DNA of 64,000 bases from Myotis daubentonii (GCF_963259705.1 NC_081850.1:41439167-41503166); one strand, 5' to 3'. Counted from the stretch's first letter, positions 35,621 through 46,160 are shown. The notes: a model not told the origin generated them from the sequence alone. Translations and numbers: made by a program.

Positions 35621-35829
35621 TTGCTCTTTCTTCTCTCACACCAATGGCAAGTGCTCTGTAATATTTATTAGTACAACCTTTTGCCAATGAGTGTATTTAC
35701 TCTTTTATATCTCTAGGTTATTTGTTTAAATATTCATTCAGCACTAATTTACTTAGGTATTATAATGTGTCAGGCATTTATCTGGGCAGGTCTATACCAG
35801 AAAGATCATTGCTGGTATTTCTAACTAGA

Positions 35830-35920
35830 TGACAACTTCTTTCATGTCAGAGATCACAAACTTTTATCTCCATAACAGTGCCTAATATAAGCAATATGCA
35901 ACAAACAGTTAAAATAAATC
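35830..35920 (+). repeat. L2 LINE 3' end (old)
   Basis: 'gatgacaacttctttcatgtcagagatc...atctccataacagtgcctaata' fits the L2 tail. Confidence 0.55.
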
Positions 35921-37734
35921 AAAAGTAAACCATTTTCTCATTAGGATAATCACATTTTTAATAAAAATGATGCAAACTTATAATATGGACTTCTGACATA
36001 ATACCTTAACTATCTTATAAGCACTTTATTTACTCTAGTTTTCTAAGTGTACAGTAATAAAAAATACAAAACAAAAACACCAACCTCTTTCTGTACTTAT
36101 CACCACAAGTGGCTAGCCATAGGGTGCTATTACCATTAGCAATGAAAGCAATCTTTTTGGCCCTAAAATAATTATGCTGAATATTCAGCATCTTTTGGGA
36201 AGGCTAATTGAGGGAAAATGAAACACTAAGTCTCTGTGCTGTGCAATTGCAGTTATTAAGATGCGAAACTGTTGTCTAATTAGAGTCCCGTTTGAACATC
36301 AGTAGAATGAATCTTTGTAGGAGTGTGTGTCTGCATTATTTAAACATCTTGATTCCAGATACAAGGTAAGTTAAAATTTAGCCTTGGGATACAGTAAGTT
36401 CAGAAACAGCAAAGCATTTTTCTCCAGTATAGAACGAAAGGTTACCTCTAACTGAGCTACTCATAAGAGATCAACAACTTAGTGAACAGAGAAATGTCAA
36501 TGCTGTCATCTGTTCAAGTGTGAGGAGCAGAACCCTGGCCATGTGTGTCATCAGTCCTGCATTTGAAGATGAAGTCTGTGGCCATGCCTTTTCCTCCGTG
36601 CAGGAGGTTGCTAAAAGACTCAATGCATGACCCAGACCTCTCCACAGAGTACACTAGAGGTTTGTTCTTTGGTTAGTGCATGGGACCACTACTTGCACGG
36701 CCTTTTGTGCTTTCAACTTTGTCTGTTTGCCACAGAAAAAGTTTAACCTTTTTACTTACAATAACTTAACTTTTACTGCAAAGCAGTAAGGACTAGATTT
36801 GCCACTATTGTTGCTTCTGGCGGAGCTGTGGCTGGAAGACCTTAGGTGATGATTTTACCACAGGTCTCCCAGCTCCGTGTCTTTCAATACCCAGTGCTTC
36901 AGGTTTTGAGGAATCCTATTATAAAAGTAACATAATTTGCCATGTTAAACACTTGGTTCATTCTGTGATAGTTCCTCAGAGGCAAATATGAAAAGTAAAG
37001 TATGTTCAAAAGCTTGGGGTTTTTTTAAGTGTAAAAGAGAGGCTGCATGGATTTTAATTTGAATGGACCTCAGGCACAAAACAGAGGTCCCTCTTGATGT
37101 AAAAGACTGTGAAATTTTTGTTCTACTTTTAAGATCTCTGCTCCATTAGGGACTCTTTCTCTAAGTGCCCTATGGTAACTAGTTAAGTCTAGGAAGTCTC
37201 AATATCAGAAAATTTTTCAGTTATTATGAAAAGGAAGGAATATCACTTTACCAACTCAGCTCCTCTTAGTTCTGAAGCTCTGCCTGAAGTAGAATGTTTC
37301 CCCACCCAATGCAAGTGGAAAGAAACAACTTCCAGAATACTCATGTTCCAGATTACTTTATAGTAGGACAATCTCGATCATTCTGAACAGCAGAACCAGT
37401 GACTCTTTAGTTATATAAGCCAAATTATTGGAGATATATGTATATTGAGAAAGTAAAATCCACACAGAGTTTCTATTGCCTTCCTTCACCATTATTGAGT
37501 GTTTTCTATTTAACACCTCTGTATTAATGTTAACAATAGGACTAAAACTAAAATTTTTACTCCCTCTTCTTCCGGAATTGGAAATTTTAGTTGAGAAAAC
37601 TTGATTAGAGAATCATTCCTTCAGTAATTAGAATAACTGTATTTTAAGTAAAAACCAACCTGTTATCAGAAAGCCTTATTTCTTTAAATTCTTCTTAATT
37701 AAATCCTTTCCACTGGTGAGATTATGCACTGTGG
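35921..37734. other. 1.8 kb without recognisable repeats
   Basis: No open frame or repeat recognised. The part at 36120-36370 combines balanced composition with TAATTA and ATTA cores and looks unlike decayed repeat. It is a candidate conserved non-coding element, on impression only. Confidence 0.4.
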
Positions 37735-37900
37735 AACTTCAGAAGACCTGTCAGCCAATGAACTGTGAAAAAGTCAATTCACCCTCTGGTCCTGTGCTTC
37801 CTGTATGACAATGATATAAAACTTGCCCTGTCACTAGACACAGAGTTGCTATGAGAACCAAATAAATTAGTGCAAGTGTACACAAGTTTGTAAATCTTAA
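37735..37900 (+). repeat. MIR SINE (old)
   Basis: 'gaaaaagtcaattcaccctctggtcctgtgcttcctgtatgacaatgatataaaac' then 'agttgctatgagaaccaaataaat' is MIR. Confidence 0.7.
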
Positions 37901-38042
37901 TTAAGCATTGGTCAAATCTAGGTGTACAGCAGAATAAAAATGGGTGTTTTCACTGATACCAAATGTAATATTTTTAATTTATTATTTTATTTTGGTTACA
38001 TTTTTATTTTTATTTTAAATCTTTATTATTAGAAGTATTACA

Positions 38043-38260
38043 GCCCTAACCGGTTTGGCTCAGTGGATGGAGTATCGGCCTGCTCCCAGGTTCGATCCCG
38101 GACAAGGGCATGTACCTTAGCTGTGGGCACATCCCCAGTGGGAGGTGTGCAGGAGGCAGCTGATCAATGTTTCTCTCTCATTGATGTCTCTAACTTTCTA
38201 TCCCTCTCCCTTCCTCTCTGTAAAAAATCAATAGAATATATATATATATATTTTTTAAAA
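38043..38260 (+). mobile_element. VES SINE, subtype lacking the spacer before the B box
   Basis: Starts 'gccctaaccggtttggctcagtgg' with A box, B box 'ggttcgatcc', 'aagggcatgtacctt', 'ggaggcagctgatcaatg' and tail. Target duplication AAGTATTACA at 38033-38042 and 38261-38270. The usual 'ggactgaagggt' between A and B boxes is missing, which shortens A-B spacing. Confidence 0.92.
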
Positions 38261-38579
38261 AAGTATTACAAAGGTCCTCCTTTTCCCCACATTATTTAAA
38301 TTTAATTTATAAATTAAATGGTAATCCTTAATTATCACTCAAGGTCATTTCTTAAATATCATTCTGTAATATGATTTTTTTCTTCAGAGTGTCTCTCTTG
38401 ACCCTTACAGAACATGTATAATTGCAAACAAGTAAGCGATTTCCCTCAGTTTAGAAGAAGACAGGTTGCATTAATGGGGGAAGGAAGGCAGGAGAAAAGT
38501 AATGGAAAAAGTTAGCTGAGTAACTAAATGCATTCATTCACTAAGTAGGTTTAGGAATGAATAGGTTCAATGGCAAGAA

Positions 38580-38675
38580 TAAATGCAGCCTTTTGACACA
38601 GGCAGAAAGATCTGTGCTTCAAGTCCTAGCGCTGCTGCATACTAACCATGTGAGACCTGGGTCAAACCACTCAGG
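38580..38675 (+). repeat. MIR SINE, left part
   Basis: 'agatctgtgcttcaagtcctagcgctgctgcatactaaccatgtgagacctgg' is MIR 5' half, interrupted by MER5A. Confidence 0.7.
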
Positions 38676-38863
38676 CTGGAGCTTCTCAGAGTGTGGTCCC
38701 AGACTAGCAAAGTCAGCATCCCCAGAGAATGAGGTAGAAATGCAAAATCTCCAGCCACACTTCAGACCTACCAAGTTAAAAATCTTTGGCTGGGGGATCC
38801 CAGAAATCCATGTTTTAACAAGTATTCCATGTGATCATGATTAATTAAGTTTGAGAACTATTA
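38676..38863 (-). mobile_element. MER5A hAT-Charlie element inserted in MIR
   Basis: 'cttctcagagtgtggtcccagac', 'gtagaaatgcaaaatctccagcc', 'ccatgttttaacaag' and a 'gtttgagaacta' end follow the reversed MER5A consensus. Confidence 0.8.
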
Positions 38864-38985
38864 ACTTGAACTATATGAATAGGTTTCTTCATTAATAAAA
38901 TAGAATAATATCTTTCTTACAAGTAAAAGTATAAGAGGCAAGTTATATGCAGAGTCTGGTGCATGTTAATTGCCCAATAAATAGA
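38864..38985 (+). repeat. MIR SINE, right part
   Basis: 'aggtttcttcattaataaaatagaataat' to 'gcatgttaattgcccaataaat' resumes the MIR. Confidence 0.7.
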
Positions 38986-39122
38986 GTCTATAACATTATC
39001 AATCCAGATACATCTCAAATGCCACCCTGTCCATGAAGCCATTCTTACCCCTCTAAGCAGGCATCACCTCTCTTCATTTATAAAAAGCAATTAACCCATC
39101 TATCAGCTATATTAATATTATA

Positions 39123-39711
39123 CTAGGGGCCCAGTGCACAAATTCATGCACCTTGAAAGGAACTGTGGGCCGCAAGGCCCATCCTCTGTGCCCCAACCCA
39201 GTTCCTTGCGCCATGGACCCTGGTACCCTGTCTGCCAGCAGCCCCGCTCCCACCACCATCGCTCTCATGCACTCATGGAGCTGGCCCCACTCACACCCGC
39301 TGATAGGCGCAAAGCGATTGGGGCCAGTGTCAGCAGCAGATGCAAGCAGGGCTAGCACAGTCAGCAGGTACGAGCGGTGGTGCCCCGATAGCCCCTCAGG
39401 AGCAGGGGCAGGTGAAGAAGCCCTCAGGATGATTGGGGCTGGCAGCCACCACTTGCACCCGCTGACAGCACCGGGTGCCAGGTGGGACCACGGCACTTAG
39501 GAGCAAAGAATTTTCAGTAACCACCAGAGTCTCGCCCCTATGACAGCAACGAGCACCCCACCTTGGTCTGGCACCCCTGCTCACCTGCTCTACCATCCCA
39601 CCATGGCTGATGCCCGTCATATTCCACATGCATCCCCTGGTGATCAGCACAAGTCATAGCGACCGGTTGTTCGGTTGTTCCGCTGTTCAGTCTATTTGCA
39701 TAGTAGGGTTT

Positions 39712-39763
<52 letters not shown>

Positions 39764-39765
39764 CT
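39123..39765 (-). mobile_element. Helitron (HeliBat-like), non-autonomous
   Basis: The 3' CTAG is at 39123-39126 with hairpin GTGCACAAATTCATGCAC. The 5' region contains 'tttgcatagtagggttttacatatata' and dissolves into an (AT)n run (39716-39759), so the exact TC is not visible. Same subfamily as 435-1097 but lacking part of its interior. Confidence 0.87.
39716..39759. repeat. (AT)n microsatellite
   Basis: Perfect AT run grown from the Helitron 5' end. Confidence 0.97.
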
Positions 39766-39914
39766 ATGTTCATATATATTTTTATATATGTTTTTGGCTA
39801 ATTCTCTGTCTGTAATGATAGGTTTTTTTTAATTTAGAAAGAAAATATTACTCATTTTAGACCTCTTGGAATATTTAATACATAACACAGGGATTTTTGT
39901 CCAAATACAGAGAA

Positions 39915-40020
39915 ACTAATAATTATATCTATTCTATGAGATTACTGTCAAGTTTTAAATATCAAGCAATTTGCACAGTTCTTGGTACTCAGTAAATGGT
40001 GGTTGTTGGTATAATGGTAA
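39915..40020 (+). repeat. MIR 3' end
   Basis: 'atcaagcaatttgcacagttcttggtactcagtaaatgg' is the MIR tail. Confidence 0.6.
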
Positions 40021-40330
40021 TGTTTAAGAAGTATGTTAAAAGTAGGTACACACAAAATATTTGTTGGATTGGCTGAAATTGCTGGAAATAGAGAAGTTAA
40101 AGTTCTCTTTGGTTATATGGCTTTAGGAGATAAGAAAATGTGGTTTATACAAGGCAAGTATCAGCCTTTGTATAAACCTCATTTGCTTATGAAAAGCAAA
40201 CAAGAACTTTTTACTAGTCACTGATCACCTTTCTATAAGCTTTCTAATATCTACACTAATAAAAGAGAAAAATGGTAATTGGCGTACGATGATACCCTTT
40301 TCATTGGCTAATCAGGGCTATATGCAAATT

Positions 40331-40424
40331 AACTGCCAACTATGATTGGCAGTTAACTGCCAACTAAGATTGGCAGTTAACTGCCAACTAAGATTGTCAG
40401 TTAACTGCCAACAAGATGGCGGTT
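40331..40424. repeat. 24-bp palindromic tandem repeat inside the Helitron
   Basis: Four units starting at 40331, 40355, 40379 and 40403 (the last partial). Each has the form AACTGCCAA, 6 bases, TTGGCAGTT, so every unit can fold into a 9-bp stem. The sister Helitron at 51761 has only one full and one partial unit. Confidence 0.93.
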
Positions 40425-40681
40425 AATTTGCATATGTAGGCACAATGCAGGGAGGCGAAAGGGAAAGCAGGAAGAAGCCCCCTGCCACTGACAGTGATCA
40501 GAAACCCAGGGGGGAGCTAAGAGCTGGGGGGCAGGGCAAAGGCGGCCCCGGGGCCGCCTTTGCCCTGCCCCCCAGCCATGATCGGAGAATCAGGCACCTT
40601 TTCTGCCCTGGCCAGTGATAGCAGGAAGTAGGGGTGGAGCCAGCGATGGGAGCTGGACACAGTCGAAGCTGGCAGTCCCGG

Positions 40682-41491
40682 GAGCTAGGGGTCCCTTGCC
40701 TGGGCCTAAAGTGGAGCCCACAATCGCGGGGCCGCTGCAGCTGCGGGTCCCCGCTGCCCGAGCCGGACACCTCAGCCAGAGGCATTAGGCCTGGGCAGGG
40801 GCGGAGCCTGCAACCGCGGGGAGCTGGGGGTCCCCTGCCCAGGCCTGACACCTCTGCCAGAGGCCTCAGGCCTGGTCAAGGGGCCGATCCGGTGATTGGT
40901 GATCGGAGGGTGATGAGGGTCAACTCCTCTGGCCGAGGCATCAGGCCTGGGTGGGGGGCGGAGCCGGGGATTGGGGGGATATGATGGTCCCCTTGCCCAG
41001 GCCTGAAGCCTGGGTCAGAGGCGTCAGGCTTGGGCGGGGGGTGGAGCCAGCGATCAGAGGGAGATGGGGGTCTCCTGCCCAGACATGAGCTAGGGGTCCC
41101 TTGCCTGGGCCTAAAGTGGAGCCCACAATCGCGGGGCCGCTGCAGCTGCGGGTCCCCGCTGCCCGAGCCGGACGCCTCAGCCAGAGGCATTAGGCCTGGG
41201 CAGGGGCGGAGCCTGCAACCGCGGGGAGCTGGGGGTCCCCTGCCCAGGCCTGACACCTCTGCCAGAGGCCTCAGGCCTGGTCAAGGGGCCGATCCGGTGA
41301 TTGGTGATCGGAGGGTGATGAGGGTCAACTCCTCTGGCCGAGGCATCAGGCCTGGGTGGGGGGCGGAGCCGGGGATTGGGGGGATATGATGGTCCCCTTG
41401 CCCAGGCCTGAAGCCTGGGTCAGAGGCGTCAGGCTTGGGCGGGGGGTGGAGCCAGCGATCAGAGGGAGATGGGGGTCTCCTGCCCAGACAT
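40682..41491. repeat. 405-bp direct tandem duplication
   Basis: Copy 1 is 40682-41086 and copy 2 is 41087-41491, both opening 'gagctaggggtcccttgcc'. Comparing by eye I find one substitution: A40769 versus G41174. The sister element at 51761 has G at the matching site, so the A is the derived base. The junction has two bases of microhomology (GA). Confidence 0.93.
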
Positions 41492-41887
41492 GATTCCTGG
41501 GCCAGAGGCCTCAGGCCTGGGTGGGGGCCAGAGCCAGTAATCGGGGGGAGATGGGGGTCCCCTGTCCAAGCCTGACACCTCTGGCGGAGGCGTCAGGCCT
41601 GGGCAAGGGGCCGACCAGGTGATCAGAGGGTGATGGGGGTCTACGCCTCTGGCCGAGGCATCAGGCCTGGGCAAGGGGCAGAGCCAGTGATGGGGGGAAA
41701 TGAGGGTCCCCTGCCCAGGCCTGACAGAGGCGTCAGGCCTGGGCAAGGGGCCGATCCTGTGATTGGAGGGTGATGGAGGTCAACGCCTGAGGGCTCCCAG
41801 TATGTGAGAGGGGGCAGGCTGGGCTGAGGGACACTCCCCCCCCCCACACCCAGTGCACGAATTTCGTGCACCGGGCCCCTAGTATGT

Positions 41888-42090
41888 TATATATTTTTAT
41901 TGGTGATTGTTTAGAGAGACGGGAGAGGGAGAGAGAGAGAAACATTGATTGGCTGCCTCCCACAGGCACCCTGACCAGGGACTGACCACATAACCTGGCC
42001 ATGTGCCCTGGCCAGGATTCAAACCAGTAATCTTTTGGTGCATGGGAAGACCTTCAATCAAATGAGCCACAATGGCCAGAGCAAGCTTTT
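41888..42090 (-). mobile_element. Older VES-type tRNA SINE
   Basis: Reversed SINE: 'ttttattggtgattgtttagagagacgggagaggga', 'ggctgcctcccacagg', 'gatgtgccctggcc'-like, and 'atgagccacaatggccagagc' at the A-box end. More diverged than the VES copies at 13618, 38043 and 56363. Confidence 0.75.
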
Positions 42091-42180
42091 TTATAATTTA
42101 ATTCTTAGTAGTAATTAGCATTTTCTCCTATGCAAACTAAAGTAATTGAGCCTATAATAATTGGAGTAGCGCTTCTAAAG

Positions 42181-42394
42181 CAGGGGTGGGCAAACTTTTT
42201 GACTCAAGGGTCACAATGGGTTCTTACACTGGACTGGAGGGCCAGAACAAAAGCATGGATGGAGTGTTTGTGTGAACTAATATAAATTCAAAGTAAACAT
42301 CATTACATAAAAGGGTACGGTCTTTTTTTTCAATAGTTTTATTAATTTCAAACGGGCCGGATCTGGCCCGCGGGCCGTAGTTTGCCCACGGCTG
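42181..42394. mobile_element. hAT MITE with 8-bp target duplication
   Basis: Ends CAGGGGTGGGCAAACTTTTT and CGTAGTTTGCCCACGGCTG; flanking duplication TTCTAAAG at 42173-42180 and 42395-42402. Subterminal 'gggccggatctggcccgcgggcc' is typical of this hAT group. No transposase. Confidence 0.92.
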
Positions 42395-42489
42395 TTCTAA
42401 AGCATGAGTATTGAGATAAAACGTACCAAAGAGCAACTAGTTGCTGATTCTTTGGAGTCAGGCCTAGACAGTCTTGAGGAGCAACCTCT

Positions 42490-43016
42490 GTATGATGGTT
42501 AATTTTATGCTTCAATTTGACTGGCCATGGCGTGCCCAGCCAAAAAATCTTTCTGGGCATGTCTGTGAGAGTGTTTCCAGATAGATTAGTATTTTAATTG
42601 GTGAACTATGGAAATAAGATTGCCTTCCCAAATGTGGGTGGACATCATTCAATCTGTTTAAAGCTTGAATACAATTATCAGTGAAGAAAGAAGAAATTCA
42701 CCTTTTTTTTTTTCCTGCCTGGTTACTTGAGCTTGGATAGTTGTCTTCTACTGCTCTTGAAATTGGATTTACACAATCAGTTCCTCTGGTTCTCATACCT
42801 TTGGACTTGAACTGGAATAATATCACCAGCTTTCTGGGCTCTCCAGCTTGCGGGTGGCAGATCATGGGGTTTCTCAGCCTCCATTATCGAATAAGATAAT
42901 ACCTCATAATAAATCTTCATTTATATATATATATATATATACCAATGTGTATATATGTGAGTATGTATATGCATATGTGTTTTTTATGTCTATCTACATT
43001 TATATTACTATCTATA
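42490..43016 (+). repeat. ERVL-type LTR (left part), interrupted by Tc1
   Basis: 'gatggttaattttatgcttcaatttgactggcc', 'tgggtggacatcattcaat', 'cctttggacttgaactgg', 'tctccagcttgcgggtggcagatcatgggg', 'cctcataataaatcttcat' follow an ancient ERVL (MLT2-like) LTR layout. Subfamily uncertain. The remaining terminal piece is 44020-44065. Confidence 0.7.
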
Positions 43017-43018
43017 TA

Positions 43019-44017
43019 CACTGAGTGGCCAGATTATTATGACCACCTGATGTTTGTAGGCAAAATAGCTATAATTTCACACTGAAGTTGCTAGAGGGCC
43101 AGACCATTATAAATAGGGAAGCAGGTTGTTTACCACAACAGTAGAAGTGATGTTTTTCTGAAGATATGGATAAACAACGTGATTTAACAGCATTTGAACA
43201 TGGGATATATATTATTATGAATGGCCAGATTATTATGACCACCTGACGTTTGTAGGCAAATTAGCCGTACACTGCATCATATGGGACATGGAAGCCGAAG
43301 GCCTGCTTGAACCTTTGTTGTCTGCAGCTACCAAGATAAAACGTCTCCAATTCGCACAGAAACACAAGGATTGGACAGTTGAGCATTGGAAAAAAGTCAT
43401 GTGGTCCGATGAATCACGTTTCCAGTTGCATCATGCAGATGGCAGAGTGAGAATTTGGCAGAAACAGCATGAAAGCATGTACCCCACATGCATGAGTACA
43501 ACCCTTCAAGCTGGTGGGGGCAGTGTTATGGTTTGGGGCATGTTTTCCTGGAATGATTTGGGCCCTTTAATTCATGTGGAACAACGTCTGAATAGCACAA
43601 CATACCTAAGTATCATTGCTGATCAAGTTCATCCTATCATGTTGTTGGCATATCCCAATGGAGATGGCTTCTTCCAACAAGACAATGCGCCATGCCATGG
43701 TGCTTGTATTGGGCAGGAGTGGTTTCAAGAACATGAGGGACACTTTACCTTGCTTAGGTGGCCCCCACAATCACCAGATCTCAATCCAATTGAGCATTTG
43801 TGGGACGAAGTTAAAAGAGCCATCATCAGCTGGTTCTACCACCATCAAATCTCACAGAACTGGACAGTGCTATTCATCAGGCATGGTGTCAGGTTCCTCG
43901 CATCACCTTTCAACATCTTGTGGAGTCAATGCCAAGAAGAATCACCACAGTATTGAAGGCAAAAGGTGGCCTAATGAAGTACTGATGGGGTGGTCACAAT
44001 AATCTGGCCACTCAGTG
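43019..44017 (+). mobile_element. Tc1/mariner transposon, chimeric and inactive
   Basis: 999 bp with inverted ends CACTGAGTGGCCAGATTATT and, at the other end, AATAATCTGGCCACTCAGTG, flanked by TA (43017-43018, 44018-44019). About 28 of 29 terminal bases pair. A second, internal copy of the left end ('ggccagattattatgaccacc' region) lies at 43219-43265. It follows a short remnant of the transposase start (ATG at 43166). The N-terminal DNA-binding region is therefore missing, replaced by a duplicated left end. The transposase is annotated separately. Confidence 0.93.
43288..43977 (+). pseudogene. Tc1/mariner transposase, DDE domain, truncated and frameshifted
   Basis: Cut-and-paste transposase catalytic domain. 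The open frame at 43288-43956 shows WSDES (D41, codon 43408), FQQDNAPCH (D132, codon 43681) and SPDLNPIEHLW (E169, codon 43792). Between the second D and the E there are 36 residues, so the spacing is DD36E rather than the DD34E of classical Tc1 or DD34D of mariner. DD36E is the signature of the family published as Incomer, reported from vertebrates including bats. The paired helix-turn-helix DNA-binding half (about 110-120 residues) is absent. Near 43855 a frameshift leaves the C-terminus out of frame: the alternative frame continues LDSAIHQAW... to a stop at about 43977. No function is expected. Confidence 0.9.
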
Positions 44018-44019
44018 TA

Positions 44020-44065
44020 TATCTTATTGTTTCTGTTTCTCTGGAGGTCTGACTACTAATACACT
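44020..44065 (+). repeat. ERVL-type LTR (right end)
   Basis: 'cttattgtttctgtttctctggaggtctgactactaatac' is the terminal part of the LTR split by the Tc1 element. Confidence 0.65.
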
Positions 44066-44403
44066 TGGGTTCTGCCTATCAGAACAGTGGTCAAGGACAG
44101 AACATCACTAGACGATAGAGGCCTCTAATAGGGTAGTGTGTGCGTATCTTGGTTATTTAGTTAACAATGAGACCCAAACACTCTCCTTAATTTTCAGGAA
44201 GATCAGTACCTTTAGATAGGACCTGATATGCTTTAGCCAGGATCCAGAAAGAAATAAGTGTAGGGCCAAGAATTCTTTCTCCATCCAAAGCTATTAATAA
44301 ATAGGTGTCTTCTCCCCCAACTCCCACCCACCTTTCCCTAAGAACCTGGTGTTGAATGTCCAATTATGTTTAACCATGTGGGAAGATCAGGGTATTAGTT
44401 GTC
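44066..44403. other. No recognisable gene or repeat
   Basis: Unremarkable mixed sequence. Confidence 0.5.
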
Positions 44404-44732
44404 TACCAGAGGTCCAGTGCATGACATTTGTGCACTGGACAGGGGTCCCTCAGTCAGGCTTGTGCCCTTTCACAGTCTGAGACCCCTTGCGGGATATCCG
44501 ACTGATGGCTTAGCACTGCCATAGAGGCAGGAGAGGATCCCACCACCACCGCTGCGCTCGCCAGCCATGAGCCGAGCTTCTAGCTGAGTGGTGCTACCCC
44601 TGTGGGAGCGCACTGACCACCAGGGAGCAGCTCCTGCATTCAGTGTCTTCCCCCTGGTGGTCAGTGTACATCATAACAACTAGCTGTTCTGCTGTTCGGT
44701 TGATTTGCATATTAGCCTTTTATTATAAAGGA
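44404..44732 (-). mobile_element. Helitron (HeliBat-like), non-autonomous
   Basis: 3' hairpin GTGCATGACATTTGTGCAC near 44417; terminal CTAG has decayed ('ctacc' region at about 44404). 5' TC at 44732-44731 then CTTTATAATAAAAGGCTAA. Interior 'actgaccaccaggg' and 'ccctggtggtcagtg' form an inverted pair. Confidence 0.85.
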
Positions 44733-45712
44733 CTGCTTTTCCAGACATACAAATGTAAGGTAATAGAGAAATCCTATTGAATTTCCTTTCATTTATGGAA
44801 ATTACAAAGAAGGACATGTTTTTCTGATCTCTTTCCATAGATAGCCATAGCAAACAGTCAGTCAGCATATAGTCATATGAAATATGGCTTCACATGGAGG
44901 ATTAGTAGCTGCTATTCTTTTTTGTCCCAGCACACATTCAGATAAAGGGCACAGCCACTTTGTCCACTTCATCTAAGAATAGGAGCATTAATCTATGAAT
45001 TTTGAGCATTCCCCAAAGAAAGATAAATTATTTCACAACTCATTTGGAAAATTTATTTAAGATTTCCATCCATCAAATATGTGAATCTTATTTAATAAAT
45101 GAGAGGTTTTTGGTGACCATTTTTGACTGACATGGAAAAGAAAAACATTTCCTCTGTCTTTTAAAGAATTTAGCTTTGGATTTTCATGCCCCATAATGTC
45201 TGCCTAGAACTATGAGGGAAGCAGCTATGTGACATGTGGAAAGGTATTATGGTTTCTGGGTAAAATTGAAGAAAACTTTACTTATCACAACTACCCTTTC
45301 ATATTTTAGATAATTTCTGGAGAATCAAAAGTTCTGTTTAGTACTATAAAACATTTGCCTACAAAATCTCTGCCAATAATTTGAAAGAAAGTTATAATCA
45401 GATTGTAATTTGGAATGTGCCAGTGTCTGACAGATAACTCCTCAAATTATAGTTGGCCTTCTTTTATTTATATTGTTCATTTATTAATTTACTCATTGTA
45501 TTCTGATATTGGTTTATACATATTGAGGAATCAACTTTTTTTTGTTGTTTATTTGGAAATTCAAACTTATTAGTCCTCACTGCTAATTACCTCACACTTA
45601 TTCCACCTGTTAGCCACTATGTGGGGGAGAAAAATAAAGCCAACATTCTTACCAGCTAAATGGTATCTCCAACTCCTAAAGAGTGAAATATAATTCTTGG
45701 CCCTGTAGTATA
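44733..45712. other. No recognisable gene or repeat
   Basis: AT-rich, no coding or repeat signal. Confidence 0.5.
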
Positions 45713-45715
45713 TTT

Positions 45716-45763
45716 AAATAAATACTACAGGGTATATGTTTATATACCCTGTAGTATTTATTT
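45716..45763. repeat. Perfect 22-bp inverted repeat (hairpin)
   Basis: Left arm 45716-45737 and right arm 45742-45763 are exact reverse complements around a 4-base loop (GTTT). A further copy of the arm core CCCTGTAGTAT occurs just outside at 45701-45711. No target duplication seen. Confidence 0.95.
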
Positions 45764-46029
45764 TTATACTACTAATTTTTATAAACCAATTATTTGCCAA
45801 GCTGGCAAAACATTGCAAAGTGGGTTATCTGTGTTTCATCTATTTCTTTGCCTACTTTATAGTGACAATGAGAAAACTCATGAAAAAGAAAAGGCTTATG
45901 ATAAAGAAAAAAGTATTCATTGTAGTAAGGTAATAATTCTATCAACTATTGCATACACCATGCAACAACTCTTTCTATAAAAGTGTTTTAGCAAATGAAC
46001 TATAGCTGGTGTTAACTGAGGGCCCATGT

Positions 46030-46160
46030 CCTATGCACTTGGAACTTTCATAGATCTTTTAATTTAATTCTCGCCATCACCCTTTAGAATCAGTATTATT
46101 TGCCCATTTCACATCTTGCCTGTATAGTAAGTGGCAGAGCTGTATTTTATATAATGGGTC
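46030..46160 (-). repeat. MIR SINE (old)
   Basis: 'ttaatttaattctcgccatcaccctttagaatcagtattatttgcccatttcaca' and 'agtaagtggcagagctgta' are reversed MIR. Confidence 0.6.

Larger units (their letters stand above)
40250..41882 (+). mobile_element. 1.63-kb Helitron (HeliBat-like) with internal tandem duplication
   Basis: Starts TCTACACTAATAAAAGAG at 40250 after A. Ends with hairpin GTGCACGAATTTCGTGCAC, CGGGCCCCTAG at 41882 and T at 41883. Sister of the shorter copy at 51761, with near-identical ends. Extra length comes from three nested expansions: 24-bp palindromic units at 40331, a 405-bp duplication (40682-41491) and degenerate 70-110-bp units of 'gaggcgtcaggcctgggcaaggggc' type up to 41790. 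No Rep or helicase: the long frames here are GC-rich repeat translations. Confidence 0.95.

Noticed and set aside
40331..40424. CRISPR-like array of short palindromic repeats
   Set aside because: Units are contiguous with no spacers and sit in a eukaryotic Helitron; it is a tandem repeat.
40498..41871. Several overlapping 75-126-codon frames on both strands
   Set aside because: Products of the GC-rich tandem units inside the 40250 Helitron; duplicated frames merely mirror the 405-bp duplication.
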